DNA from: Oceanihabitans gracilariae
GTDB taxonomy: Bacteria > Bacteroidota > Bacteroidia > Flavobacteriales > Flavobacteriaceae
Assembly: GCF_042684485.1 (NCBI RefSeq)
Contig: NZ_JBHULM010000007.1
Coordinates: 372,001-436,000, forward strand
Direction: 5' to 3'
DNA length: 64,000 nt
In this document: piece by piece, positions 33,358-43,100 of the stretch
How the letters are laid out: each line of letters begins with the position of its first letter
Numbering within the stretch: the first letter of the stretch is position 1
Program-made: the position numbers and the translations under genes
The notes under the pieces: generated by a model
Databases searched by the model: none
What the model was told of the DNA's origin: nothing
Seen by the model: the letters and a program-made list of their open reading frames with translations, nothing else

Positions 33358-34910
33358 TAGATTTCTCGACAAGCTCGAAATGACAAACTCGATAGAAATA
33401 CCTTAAATATTAAATAGAAACTCTATGTCATTCCGACTAGCAAGGAGGAATCTTTTTTAAGATACTTTTACTCTAAATTTTTTAAAACTATACTAGAGCG
33501 AATAGATATGCATTCATTGCTTAAATCAAAAGCCATTTTTATGGAGTATAGATTTCTCGACAAGCTCGAAATGATAAACTCGATAGAAATACCTTAAATA
33601 TTAAATAGAAATTCAGTGTCATTCCGAATAACAATGAGGAATCTTTTTTAAAATACTTCTACTCTATCTTTTTTTAACTATACTAGAGTGAATAGGTATT
33701 CATTAATTGCTTAAATAAGAAGCTACTTTAATGGAGTATAGATTTCTCGACAAGCTCGAAATAACAAAATCGATGGAAACAACTTAAATATTAAATAGAA
33801 ACTCTGTGTCATTCCGAATAACAATGAGGAATCTTTTTTAAGCTACTTCTACTCTATATTTTTTAAAATTATACTAGAGAGAATAGATATTCATTCATTG
33901 CTTAAAATAAGAAGCTATTTTTATGAAGTATAGATTTCTCGACAAACTCGAAATGACAAACTCGATAGAAATACCTTAAATATTAATTGGAAACTCTGTG
34001 TCATTCCGACTAGCAAGGAGGAATCTTTCTTAAGATACTTCTACCCTATCTTTTTTAAAATTATACTTGAGTAAATAGGTATTCATTCACAACTTAAAAT
34101 AAGAAGCTATTTTTATGGAGTATAGATTTCTCGACAAGCTCGAAATGACAAGCTCGATAGAAATACCTTAAATATTAAATAGAAACTCTGTGTCATTCCG
34201 ACGAGAATGGACGAATCTTTTTTAGGATACTTCTACTCTATCTTTTTTAAAACTATACTAGATTGAATAGGTATTCATTCATTGCTTAAATAAAAGCTAT
34301 TTTAATGGAGTATAGATTTCTCGACAAGCTCGAAATGACAAAATCGATGGAAACAACTTAAATATTAAATAGAAACTCTGTGTCATTCCGACTAGCAAGG
34401 AGGAATCTTTCTTAAGATACTTCTACCCTATCTTTTTTAAAATTATACTTGAGTAAATAGGTATTCATTCACAACTTAAAATAAGAAGCTATTTTTATGG
34501 AGTATAGATTTCTCGACAAGCTCGAAATGACAAGCTCGATAGAAATACCTTAAATATTAAATAGAAACTCTGTGTCATTCCGACGAGAATGGAGGAATCT
34601 TTTTTAAGCTACTTTTACTCTATCTTTTTTTTAATTATACTAGAGCGAATAGGTATTCATTCATTGCTTAAATAAAAGCTATTTTAATGGAGTATAGATT
34701 TCTCGACAAGCTCGAAATAACAAACTCGATAGAAATACCTTAAATATTACATAGAAACTCTATGTCATTCCGACGAGTAAGGAGGAATCTTTTTTAAGCT
34801 ACTTCTACACTATCTTTTTTAAAATTATACTAGAGAGAATAGATATGCATTCATTGCTTAAAATAAGAAGCTATTTTTATGGAGTATAGATTTCTCGACA
34901 AGCTTGAAAT
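33358..34910. repeat. Tandem array of 190-192 bp units, eight complete plus one partial
   Basis: The anchor TAGATTTCTCGAC recurs at 33358, 33549, 33739, 33931, 34123, 34313, 34505, 34695 and 34887, giving units of 191, 190, 192, 192, 190, 192, 190 and 192 bases; the ninth is cut off after about 24 bases, near the end of the oxidoreductase gene at 34921. Each unit has a left arm AGATTTCTC...CGAAATGAC (unit 1: 33359-33384) and, about 42 bases on, a right arm GTCATTCCGA...GGAATCT (33427-33453). The right arm is the inverted, diverged form of the left, sharing AGATTYCTC and CGRAATGAC at the ends. The remaining 100 bases are conserved AT-rich spacer. No unit has a sizeable open frame, and the unit length is not a multiple of three. 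Confidence 0.95.
34000..34600. repeat. Two-unit (382 bp) higher-order duplication inside the array
   Basis: Units 4 and 6 share private variants in their right halves (TTTCTTAAGATACTTCTACC, TTATACTTGAGTAAATAGG, TCACAACTTAAAATAAG), and the units after them (5 and 7) share GACAAGCTCGATAGAAATAC and CCGACGAGAATGGA. The shared block is therefore repeated at a distance of 382 bases, while the left half of unit 6 (AAATCGATGGAAACAACTT) matches unit 3. This indicates recent unequal exchange within the array. Confidence 0.75.
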
Positions 34911-34920
34911 GAAAATAAAA

Positions 34921-36636
34921 TTACTTATCTACATTTTGAAAAACATCATTTTTTGCCAAACGTTGCTTTTTAACTTCCATCTTTTTTAACATCCAATCAG
35001 GATAATTAGAAGCATCTTCTGCTTCAAAAATTCGGAGTTCTTGAGTCTTATCTTCTTTTAATAAATCGTCTTGTTGGCAACCTAAAATAGTAGCAGCTGT
35101 TTGCACACCAGAATAACCTGCTCCTGTTACACCATGTGCTGCAATAGATGCTCCACACATATATAAGTTCTCTATTTCTGTTTTTGGTTTATATGCAAAA
35201 GGACCTATATGACGTAAGCTTTTTTCGGTACCATACACGCTACCTTCTGTAGAATTTATATAATACTCATTAGTCATTGGTGTACCTAATTCTTTGTGTA
35301 CTATTTTACTAGTTATTCCTGGTACTACCTTTTCTAAAGTGACTAAAAATTTATTTATAATTTGTTCTTTAAATGCTAAATATTCTGGAGAACGCTCTGT
35401 GGTTTCCCCTTTAAATTTTTCAAAAGCATCATAATGAATATATGTTATAGCTTCTAAAGTGTGGTATCTACCATCAAAACTAATTGGATCTTTTAAAGAA
35501 GTGCAACTAATAAACATTCCTGAAAATTCTTCACCTTCTAGAATGTCTTTTTTCTGCATATCTGCAAAAGAATCATCCATATCTTGGTTTGGAATTTTCC
35601 AGATATTACCAGAATCTAATCCTGCTTTTTTAACATCCATATCTACGGTTAAAAAGAGCATTAATGAAGTACAAGAGTAGGTTGTTTTGTTTAATTTTTT
35701 CAACAATTTTGCACTCAAATTTTCTTTTCCGATAAGGTTAAGATAAGTAATTCCTGGATCTGCATTAGAAATAATTCGTTGTGCAAAAATCTTTTCTCCT
35801 GAAGCCAATTCTACACCAACCGCTTTTTTATTTTTAATGCCTTTTTCTAACAAAATACGCTTTACAGAAGCACTTGTTTTTACAGTACCTTGAAAAGATT
35901 TTATTTTATTCGTCATGGCTTTTACTAGAGCTCCTCCTCCACCCATTGGGTAAAATCCGCCTTCAGCATAATGACACATAATAGCTGCATGCATGATAAA
36001 ACTTGCTTTTGCTGGAGGCAAACCATGATTACCAAATTGTATGTTTAATATGTTTTGAAGTAAAGGGTCTTTAACGTGCCAATTTATTACACGTTTAAGA
36101 GTAAAAGGAGAGTATTTCCCCATGTGTTTTGTACGAAACGGAATGGTTAATTGTTGCCATAATCCTTTAACTTTAGGTATAAGCTGCAATTGTCTGCCTA
36201 CGTTTCTAACTAACCTTAGGTATTTTATGATGCCTTTTTTCTCGTGCGGAAATTTAGCGATTAAATCTTGTTGAAATTCCTCCCAATTGGCAGAATAGTT
36301 AAAACGCTCATCACCAATCCAACAATGATCAAACCCTTTTGGGTTCATTCTATAAAAGCCAATATCATTTGCTATTCCTAAACCAGCATATAATTGGTTA
36401 GAAGATTCTCCTGGACTCATTAAACCTACATAGTGTACGCCTGGAGTAAATCTATATCCATTTAAGTAAAAGCTGTGACACCAACCACCAGGAACATCAT
36501 GCTGTTCAAGAACTAAAACTTTTTGTCCTGCTCTTGCCAAGCAAATAGCAGAAGTTAAGCCACCTACTCCAGATCCTATAATTATAGTATCATATACATT
36601 TGGTGCCTTAGTTTCTGTAACGAATTCCTTTTTCAT
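34921..36636 (-). CDS. FAD-dependent oxidoreductase, CrtI/retinol-saturase-like
   Basis: 571 residues. The N-terminal dinucleotide-binding motif is YDTIIIGSGVGGLTSAICLARAGQKVLVLEQHDVPGGWCHSF, typical for phytoene desaturase, carotene isomerase and retinol saturase flavoproteins; the C-terminus has NLYMCGASIAAHGVTGAGYSGVQTAA, the usual second FAD-contacting segment. PGVHYVG near residue 75 and overall length point to the CrtISO/RetSat branch rather than bacterial CrtI. The substrate cannot be told; no carotenoid genes (crtB, crtY) are nearby. The gene ends right at the tandem repeat array and has no visible terminator of its own. Confidence 0.85.
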   Translation of the reverse strand: MKKEFVTETKAPNVYDTIIIGSGVGGLTSAICLARAGQKVLVLEQHDVPGGWCHSFYLNGYRFTPGVHYVGLMSPGESSNQLYAGLGIANDIGFYRMNPKGFDHCWIGDERFNYSANWEEFQQDLIAKFPHEKKGIIKYLRLVRNVGRQLQLIPKVKGLWQQLTIPFRTKHMGKYSPFTLKRVINWHVKDPLLQNILNIQFGNHGLPPAKASFIMHAAIMCHYAEGGFYPMGGGGALVKAMTNKIKSFQGTVKTSASVKRILLEKGIKNKKAVGVELASGEKIFAQRIISNADPGITYLNLIGKENLSAKLLKKLNKTTYSCTSLMLFLTVDMDVKKAGLDSGNIWKIPNQDMDDSFADMQKKDILEGEEFSGMFISCTSLKDPISFDGRYHTLEAITYIHYDAFEKFKGETTERSPEYLAFKEQIINKFLVTLEKVVPGITSKIVHKELGTPMTNEYYINSTEGSVYGTEKSLRHIGPFAYKPKTEIENLYMCGASIAAHGVTGAGYSGVQTAATILGCQQDDLLKEDKTQELRIFEAEDASNYPDWMLKKMEVKKQRLAKNDVFQNVDK

Positions 36637-36675
36637 GTGTTACAAGATAATTCTATTTTTTAGAATACTTGAAAC

Positions 36676-37038
36676 TTAAATTGCTTTTATTAGTAATTCT
36701 GCAGTTGCAAGGTTGGTAGCTAAAGGCACATCATGCACATCACACAATCGCATAAGCATCAGTACATCTGGTTCGTGTGGATGTTTTTCTAGAGGATCTC
36801 TAAAAAACAAGACCATATCACATTTTCCTTCGGCAACTCTTGCTGCTATTTGTGCATCACCACCAAGTGGTCCTGAAAGTAATCTAGTCACTTCAAAACC
36901 TGCTTTTTTAACTTTTTTACCTGTAGTACCTGTAGATATTAAGGAAATACTTTTTTGAAGTAATATTGTTTTATGTTCATTTAAAAACTGAACCATTTCA
37001 GCTTTTTTTCCGTCGTGTGCTATAATTGCTATTTCCAT
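36676..37038 (-). CDS. mgsA: Methylglyoxal synthase
   Basis: 120 residues, a compact MGS-like domain: IAIIAHDGKKAEMVQFL, STGTTGKKV (phosphate-binding), LLSGPLGGDAQIAARVAEGKCDMVLFFRDPLEKHPHEPDVLMLMRLCDVHDVPLATNLATAELL. The catalytic aspartates (in GGDAQ and RDP) and histidine (PHEPD) are present. It converts dihydroxyacetone phosphate to methylglyoxal, a bypass when phosphate is short or sugar phosphates pile up. The start codon overlaps the stop of the upstream kinase gene by one base, and gapA and pfkA lie next, so sugar-phosphate metabolism genes are grouped here. Confidence 0.95.
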   Translation of the reverse strand: MEIAIIAHDGKKAEMVQFLNEHKTILLQKSISLISTGTTGKKVKKAGFEVTRLLSGPLGGDAQIAARVAEGKCDMVLFFRDPLEKHPHEPDVLMLMRLCDVHDVPLATNLATAELLIKAI

Positions 37039-37901
37039 TAACTTAAATCCTTTACGTGAAATTTTAATAAACCTTCAATAGGTCTTCTTTCAAAGTTACC
37101 AACAGTAAAACCTAGTTCTTTAGCAACTTCTTTTATTTCGTCTTGAGAATAAAACGCTATAGAACCTGCAAAATGAACAGGAACGTTTGGTAATACATCT
37201 TTAAATTGGAATATCATGTTTTTTGCAAACAGTTTAATTCCGTTTTTAATTAAATTAGAGATATAAGTAGACTCTTTATTTAAAAACATAAATTCTGCAA
37301 AAGCAGCTAAATATGCATTTGGGTTTGGTTGTTTGTATAGATTGTATTTTATGTAGTCTGACTCCACATTATACTTACTAGCAAAGGCTACTTTTAAATC
37401 TTCTGGCATATGATTAAAATAGTAATCACGAATTAATTGCTTACCAAAATAATTACCCGAAGCATCATCCATAAGCGTATAGCCTAAAGAGTTTACACGT
37501 TGGTGTAATTGTTGACCATCAAAATAACTACAATTAGATCCTGTACCTAAAATACAAACCACTGCAGCTTCGTCTTTACTATTTAGTGTAGCTCTTACAG
37601 CAGCCATAGTATCTTCTTGCACTTCAACAACTGCATTTTTAAAAACAGATTCTAAGACGCCTTTTAAAAGCATTTTTGGCTTTTCGGTACCACAACCAGC
37701 ACCATAAAAGAAAATATGTGTTACGTCTTTTTTATTTTCCATTAGAATATCACTACTCTTAATGGTTTTTTTTAGTTTTTTTTCTGAAAGAATTGCAGGA
37801 TTTAGTCCTTTCGTTCTTACTTTTTCAAAACATTGTTTTCCGTTTTTGTCTACTGCAATCCAATCGCATTTTGTAGAGCCACTATCTACTATTAATATCA
37901 T
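37038..37901 (-). CDS. BadF/BadG-type ATPase, probable N-acetylglucosamine kinase
   Basis: 287 residues of the actin/hexokinase fold: the phosphate-1 loop ILIVDSGSTKCDWIAVD, a second phosphate motif VCILGTGSNCSYFDG and the adenosine motif VHFAGSIAFYSQDEI. The family (BadF/BadG/BcrA/BcrD ATPases) includes human-type N-acetylglucosamine kinases, and short Bacteroidota members are usually taken as amino-sugar kinases in cell-wall recycling. Specificity is inferred, not shown. The gene overlaps mgsA by one base. Confidence 0.8.
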   Translation of the reverse strand: MILIVDSGSTKCDWIAVDKNGKQCFEKVRTKGLNPAILSEKKLKKTIKSSDILMENKKDVTHIFFYGAGCGTEKPKMLLKGVLESVFKNAVVEVQEDTMAAVRATLNSKDEAAVVCILGTGSNCSYFDGQQLHQRVNSLGYTLMDDASGNYFGKQLIRDYYFNHMPEDLKVAFASKYNVESDYIKYNLYKQPNPNAYLAAFAEFMFLNKESTYISNLIKNGIKLFAKNMIFQFKDVLPNVPVHFAGSIAFYSQDEIKEVAKELGFTVGNFERRPIEGLLKFHVKDLS

Positions 37902-37911
37902 AAGCTAAATG

Positions 37912-37945
37912 TAAAAAAAAAGCTGCTCAAAATGAATGAGCAGCT
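37912..37945 (-). terminator. Intrinsic terminator of gapA
   Basis: On the minus strand a 9-bp stem (AGCTGCTCA / TGAGCAGCT, 37937-37945 with 37921-37929) is followed by a run of nine T. It separates gapA from the kinase-mgsA pair. Confidence 0.85.
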
Positions 37946-37964
37946 ATATTTTTTTTATTAATTA

Positions 37965-38966
37965 TTAAAGAGAATTAACATGTAAAGCTAAATCTACTAA
38001 TTTGTTTGAATAACCAAACTCATTATCATACCAAGATACTAGCTTAAAGAATCCTGAGTTTAACTCAATAGAAGCTTCAGAATCAAAGATACTTGTTCTG
38101 TCATCGCTTACAAAGTCTTGAGATACTACCATTTCATCTGTATATCCTAAAACACCATTCATTTCTCCTTGCGAAGCTTTTTTCATTGCTGCTTTAATAT
38201 CTTCTAAAGAAGTATCCTTTTTTGTTTTTACTGTTAAGTCTACTACAGAAACATCTACAGTAGGAACTCTAAATGCCATACCTGTAATTTTTCCGTCTAA
38301 TTCTGGAATTACTTTACCAACAGCTTTTGCTGCTCCTGTAGAGGTAGGAATAATATTGTTCATTGCAGAACGACCTAATCTATAGTTTTTTCTAGAAGGA
38401 GCATCTACAGTATATTGTGTTGAAGTAGCTGCGTGAATAGTTGTCATTAAAGCTTCTTCAATACCAAAGTTATCTTCAATTACTTTAGCAATTGGTGCTA
38501 AACAGTTTGTTGTACAAGATGCATTAGAAACAATATTATCTGATGCAGTTACTGTATTATGGTTAACACCCATTACAAACATAGGAGCATCTTTACTTGG
38601 TGCAGAAATTACTACTTTTTTAGCACCTGCTTGAATGTGGTAATCTGCAGTTTCTAAAGTAGTAAAGATACCTGTACATTCTGCTACAACATCTACTCCT
38701 GCTTCATCCCATTTTAAGTTTTTAGGATCTCTTTCTGCAGTGATACGAATAGTTTTTCCGTCAACCACAAGGTTTCCATCTTTAACTTCAATGGTACCAT
38801 CAAATCTACCATGTACAGAATCATACTCTAACAAGTATGCTAAATGATCTACATCTAACAAATCGTTTATTGCTACTACTTCTACATTTTCTCTTTTAAT
38901 AGTTGCACGAAAGACAATTCTTCCAATTCTACCAAATCCGTTAATTCCTAATTTTAATGTTGACAT
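37965..38966 (-). CDS. gapA: Glyceraldehyde-3-phosphate dehydrogenase
   Basis: 333 residues. NAD-binding INGFGRIGRIVFRA at the start, the catalytic SNASCTTNCLAP with C151, and the substrate region TSTGAAKAVGKVIPELDGKITGMAFRVPT. It is the phosphorylating glycolytic enzyme. It lies 59 bases downstream of pfkA on the same strand and has its own strong terminator; pfkA-gapA are probably one transcript. Flavobacteria often have a second gap gene, so the direction of carbon flow served by this copy is not known. Confidence 0.96.
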   Translation of the reverse strand: MSTLKLGINGFGRIGRIVFRATIKRENVEVVAINDLLDVDHLAYLLEYDSVHGRFDGTIEVKDGNLVVDGKTIRITAERDPKNLKWDEAGVDVVAECTGIFTTLETADYHIQAGAKKVVISAPSKDAPMFVMGVNHNTVTASDNIVSNASCTTNCLAPIAKVIEDNFGIEEALMTTIHAATSTQYTVDAPSRKNYRLGRSAMNNIIPTSTGAAKAVGKVIPELDGKITGMAFRVPTVDVSVVDLTVKTKKDTSLEDIKAAMKKASQGEMNGVLGYTDEMVVSQDFVSDDRTSIFDSEASIELNSGFFKLVSWYDNEFGYSNKLVDLALHVNSL

Positions 38967-39025
38967 ATTATATTTATTGATATTATGTGCATTTTAACAA
39001 ACACACGTTTAATTTATATTTAATT

Positions 39026-40012
39026 TTATATTGACATGATGTCTGAAACTCTAAGGAGTTCCGTATTAATTTTTGATTTTCCTTTTACTGCTTGATCAAA
39101 TGGAGTTACATCTATTACATCGTTTTTAAGTCCGACCATGAAATTACTGTGTCCATCAATCAGGCTTTCTACAGCTTTTACTCCCATTCTACTAGCTAAC
39201 ACGCGATCAAAACAAGAAGGAGCTCCACCACGTTGCATGTGTCCTAAAACAGAAACACGTACTTCGTATTCTGTCATGTTTTCTTCTACATAATCTTTAA
39301 GTTCAAAAACATTTTTTCCTATTTTATCTCCTTCAGCTACTACAACAATACTTGAAGATTTTCCAGATTTTTTACTTCGTCTTAAAGACTCTAAAAGTCT
39401 TTCTAAACCTAAATCTTCTTCTGGAATTAAAATTTCTTCCGCTCCAGCGCCAATACCTACATTTAAGGCAATATGCCCAACATCTCTTCCCATTACTTCA
39501 ACAAAGAATAAACGGTTATGAGAACTTGCGGTATCTCTAATTTTATCAATTACTTCTACAACTGTATTTAAAGCAGTATCGTAGCCTAAAGTATGTGTAG
39601 TACCAAAAATATCGTTATCGATAGTTCCTGGTATACCCATTACTGGGAAATTAAATTCTTGATTAAAAATCATTGCACCAGTAAAACTACCATCTCCACC
39701 AATTACTACAAAAGCTTCTATTCCTGCTTTTACTAATTGTTGGTGTGCTTTTTCTCTTCCTTCTTTGGTTCTAAATTCTTTAGATCGTGCAGACTTTAAG
39801 ATTGTACCTCCTTTGTTAATAATGCCTTTTACACTACGTGCATCCATTTTAACAAAGTCACCTTCAATCATGCCTTCATATCCACGATAAATACCAAAAC
39901 ATTCTATGTTATGATATGCACATGCTCTTACTACAGAACGTATTGCAGCATTCATTCCTGGAGAGTCTCCTCCAGAAGTCATAACTCCTATTTTTTTTAT
40001 GGTTTTTGCCAT
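39026..40012 (-). CDS. pfkA: 6-phosphofructokinase
   Basis: 328 residues, a classical ATP-dependent PfkA. Motifs: GVMTSGGDSPGMNAAIRSVVR (ATP and substrate loops), VIGGDGSFTGA, PGTIDNDIFGTTHTLGYDTA (the catalytic TIDND), and LGHMQRGGAPSCFDR for fructose-6-phosphate and effector contact. The GGDGS form is that of ATP-using rather than pyrophosphate-using enzymes. It leads a minus-strand pair with gapA. The first step committed to glycolysis. Confidence 0.96.
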   Translation of the reverse strand: MAKTIKKIGVMTSGGDSPGMNAAIRSVVRACAYHNIECFGIYRGYEGMIEGDFVKMDARSVKGIINKGGTILKSARSKEFRTKEGREKAHQQLVKAGIEAFVVIGGDGSFTGAMIFNQEFNFPVMGIPGTIDNDIFGTTHTLGYDTALNTVVEVIDKIRDTASSHNRLFFVEVMGRDVGHIALNVGIGAGAEEILIPEEDLGLERLLESLRRSKKSGKSSSIVVVAEGDKIGKNVFELKDYVEENMTEYEVRVSVLGHMQRGGAPSCFDRVLASRMGVKAVESLIDGHSNFMVGLKNDVIDVTPFDQAVKGKSKINTELLRVSDIMSI

Positions 40013-40164
40013 TATTTTATCTATTATTTAGTAAAGCTAATAAAGAAATTTTACAATATACTAGGCATTTGTCATAATTTAACAGAATGTTGAAACTATA
40101 ACGTTTTAGTTGATAAATTAAAATGGGGCAATATCGATTTTAGGATAAAAGCAGTGAAAAAAAG

Positions 40165-43100
40165 TTAATTTTCTCTGTTTCTTCGCTTTTTAAAACCAAC
40201 ATATTCTGGTAAAGCTTCAGATGCTTTTTCATTGGCTTCTTTTTCTGCTTTTTCTTCTTCAATTTTTTTCTGTCCTTTAAAGATGATTTGAAGTAGTTCT
40301 TTAAAAGTGTCAAAATCTACATTATATGCAATACCTAATCCTTGGGTGTAGCCTATTTCTTCACCAAAATTTCGAATACTATTTTCTCTATTAAAAACAT
40401 TTGCAGTAAAAGTACCTTCTTCATTTAGTAAGAAATCTATTTGCACATCTCCTGCTACTGCTGTTTGGCTAATACCACCAATTGGTACACCTACTTTACC
40501 ATTAATACGTATACGATCACTTATATTGGTTTGTAAGGTTACACCTAACCTATTATCTGTTTCGTATTCTGGTGTATTTTCTCCTAGCTCAACATTTAAA
40601 CCTACTTGCAGTTTATTATCTCCATTATCTAACAATCCATTTACAATACCATTAATACGCTCTTCTATGGTACCATTAATGTTTAATTCACTAATTCCGC
40701 TAGAAAAAGAACCTGTAGTTAATAAATAGATGGCTTGATTACTTCTGTCGTCTTTAGATTCTAGTCTATAATCTAACTCTGATTTTACAGTAGTACTTAA
40801 ATTAGGAAACTGAAATTGATAGTCTATATCTGGCAGTTCTAATTTACCTGTTAACTCTAAATGTAAGTTTACAGGAATACGTCTATTTATAGGCGAATCT
40901 AATAAAGGCGAAGGATTTGCTTGTGTTTTATAAATGGCTTCAATATTAATATCTGCTTCTGTAGGTTCTCCGTTCCAGGCAAGAGTACCACCAGGAACTA
41001 CCAGAAAATCTTTTTGTATAATACCTCCATATCTAAATTTATAGATTCCTTCAAAAACAGAAAAGTCACCATACATATTAAATTTACCATTGGTATTTAT
41101 TTCTGCTAGTAAACCACCTTCACCACGACCTCTAATGGTACTTCCGCTTTCTTTGTCCATTACAATTTCAATTTCGGCATCTTGTGTTATATCAATATCG
41201 AAATCTAATTCTAATCCAGAGATATCTTCGGTAGTAATGTCACGTCCTTCTAATTTAGCTTGTTTTTCTTCTGGACTTAAAAAATGGATATATGAATTGT
41301 CACCAAAAGTTTCTGTATCACTTAAAGGAATTACAAATACAGTACCTTTTTTAGTTTCGCCAATAACGTTTATACGCAATTGGTTAGCAGGACCTGAAAT
41401 ATTTGCTGTACCACCAACAAAGCCAGTACCATAATACAATTGGTCTTCGTCTTCTGTGGTATTTAATACAAGTAGTCTATCGGTTTTTAAATCTAAATTC
41501 ATGCTCCAATCTCCAAAATTGACATGACTTAATCTTCCTTTTAAATTTGCTTTGGTGTTGTATACTGTATCTGTTAAATCGATATTATTAAAAATAAAGC
41601 TTTGGTTTCTTAAGGTTACCGAAGAATTATCTGCAAAACTATAATCTACATTTAATTCTGGTATACCTAAACCACCTTTATCTAAAATTAAATCGCCATT
41701 TATACCTGGTTTTTTAAGACTTCCAGATACTTTTACTCTTCCTGTTGCTAAACCTCTTATATCTTTTAATACACCTTCAAGAAAAGGGTTTAATGGTTGT
41801 AAATTAAATTTATTAAAAAGAAGTGCAACATCTATATTTTGTGTAGTTTCAGATACATCTAAAGTACCAATAGCACTAAACGATTTTTTTTCATCGTCTT
41901 TAATACTTGCGTTTATAGTATAGTTGGTTAAGGATTGGTTTCCTTTTATATTGGCATCAAAAGAACCTAAAACAAGGTCATTAACGTCTAAATCATCAAT
42001 AGTTATAGTAGATTCTGGTAAATAGCTTCCGTTTTGTTGTACAACATTCAAGGAACCGTTTACTAATCCTTTTAAACTTAAATCTTCAATATCTGGAGTT
42101 ATATTTTGTAAATAAACATTTTTAAAATTGAGTTTTAAATCTTTATTGTCTTTTCCGTTTATAATTCCGGAAAGCTTAATTTCTTCATCATTATGGTTAA
42201 CTACAAATTGATCTAGATTAAAGTTTTCAAAATTGGTATCGATGGTTACTTTATTGAAATTATCTTTCTTTTCATTTATATACCATTTGTTTCCTTTTAA
42301 AGTAACATCTGATTTTTTAAAACCTACTACAGATTGGTTTTCCTCGTTTTTGGTATGGTAAAAACTTAGGTTGTATAAATCATTATTGGTTTTACCTCCT
42401 TTAAATTCTGAACGCATAAATAGCGTATCATTTAAGGTTACATTAATAAGGTTGAATTTAGAAATATTATAGATATTAGTATGTAAACTATCTACTTCTA
42501 CATACGTATTAAATAATGGGTTTTTATTATCTACCTGTAACTCTATAGCATTGGCAAAGTAATCTAGCCATTCTATTTTTGGCGACTTAAAAGTTAGTTT
42601 AAATTCTCTTTCATCGCTTTCTACTCTTCCTTTTACAAAGGTGTTTTTACCAAGTTGCAGTTCTGGTACAAAAACCTCTATTATTTTATTATAAATTTTA
42701 AAATTAAAGTCTATATATTGATTGGTAGATACCTCATAAGGACTGTATTTTGTGTATAAACTACCAAGTGCATTAACAAATAACGCATCAATATCATCTA
42801 TATAAAAAACACCACTCATTTGTCCTTCTATAATATCTGGAGAGTTTACATTTATATATCTTATATTATCTTTAAAAGAAGATACTACAGCAAAATCATC
42901 AAAGAAATATTCGTCATTATCATTTTGATAAAAGGTTTTATTAAATTGAATGCTACCTACTACATCATCTAAGGTAGTACCTTGCATTTTCATATCTACA
43001 ACCCCTTTAAAAACAGACATACTATCTTTTTTAATAAAGTTTAATGCTTTTAAATTGGCGTAGTCTACATTGGCAACAAAGTCAAACTTGTTTATATCTT

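Noticed and set aside
33358..34910. CRISPR array
   Set aside because: The repeats are regular, but the unit is about 191 bases and the whole unit is conserved, including the part that would be spacer. There are no short identical repeats with unique spacers and no cas genes.
41090..41434. 114-residue plus-strand ORF
   Set aside because: Antisense shadow of the tamB-like gene, with low-complexity Ser/Pro composition and no start context.
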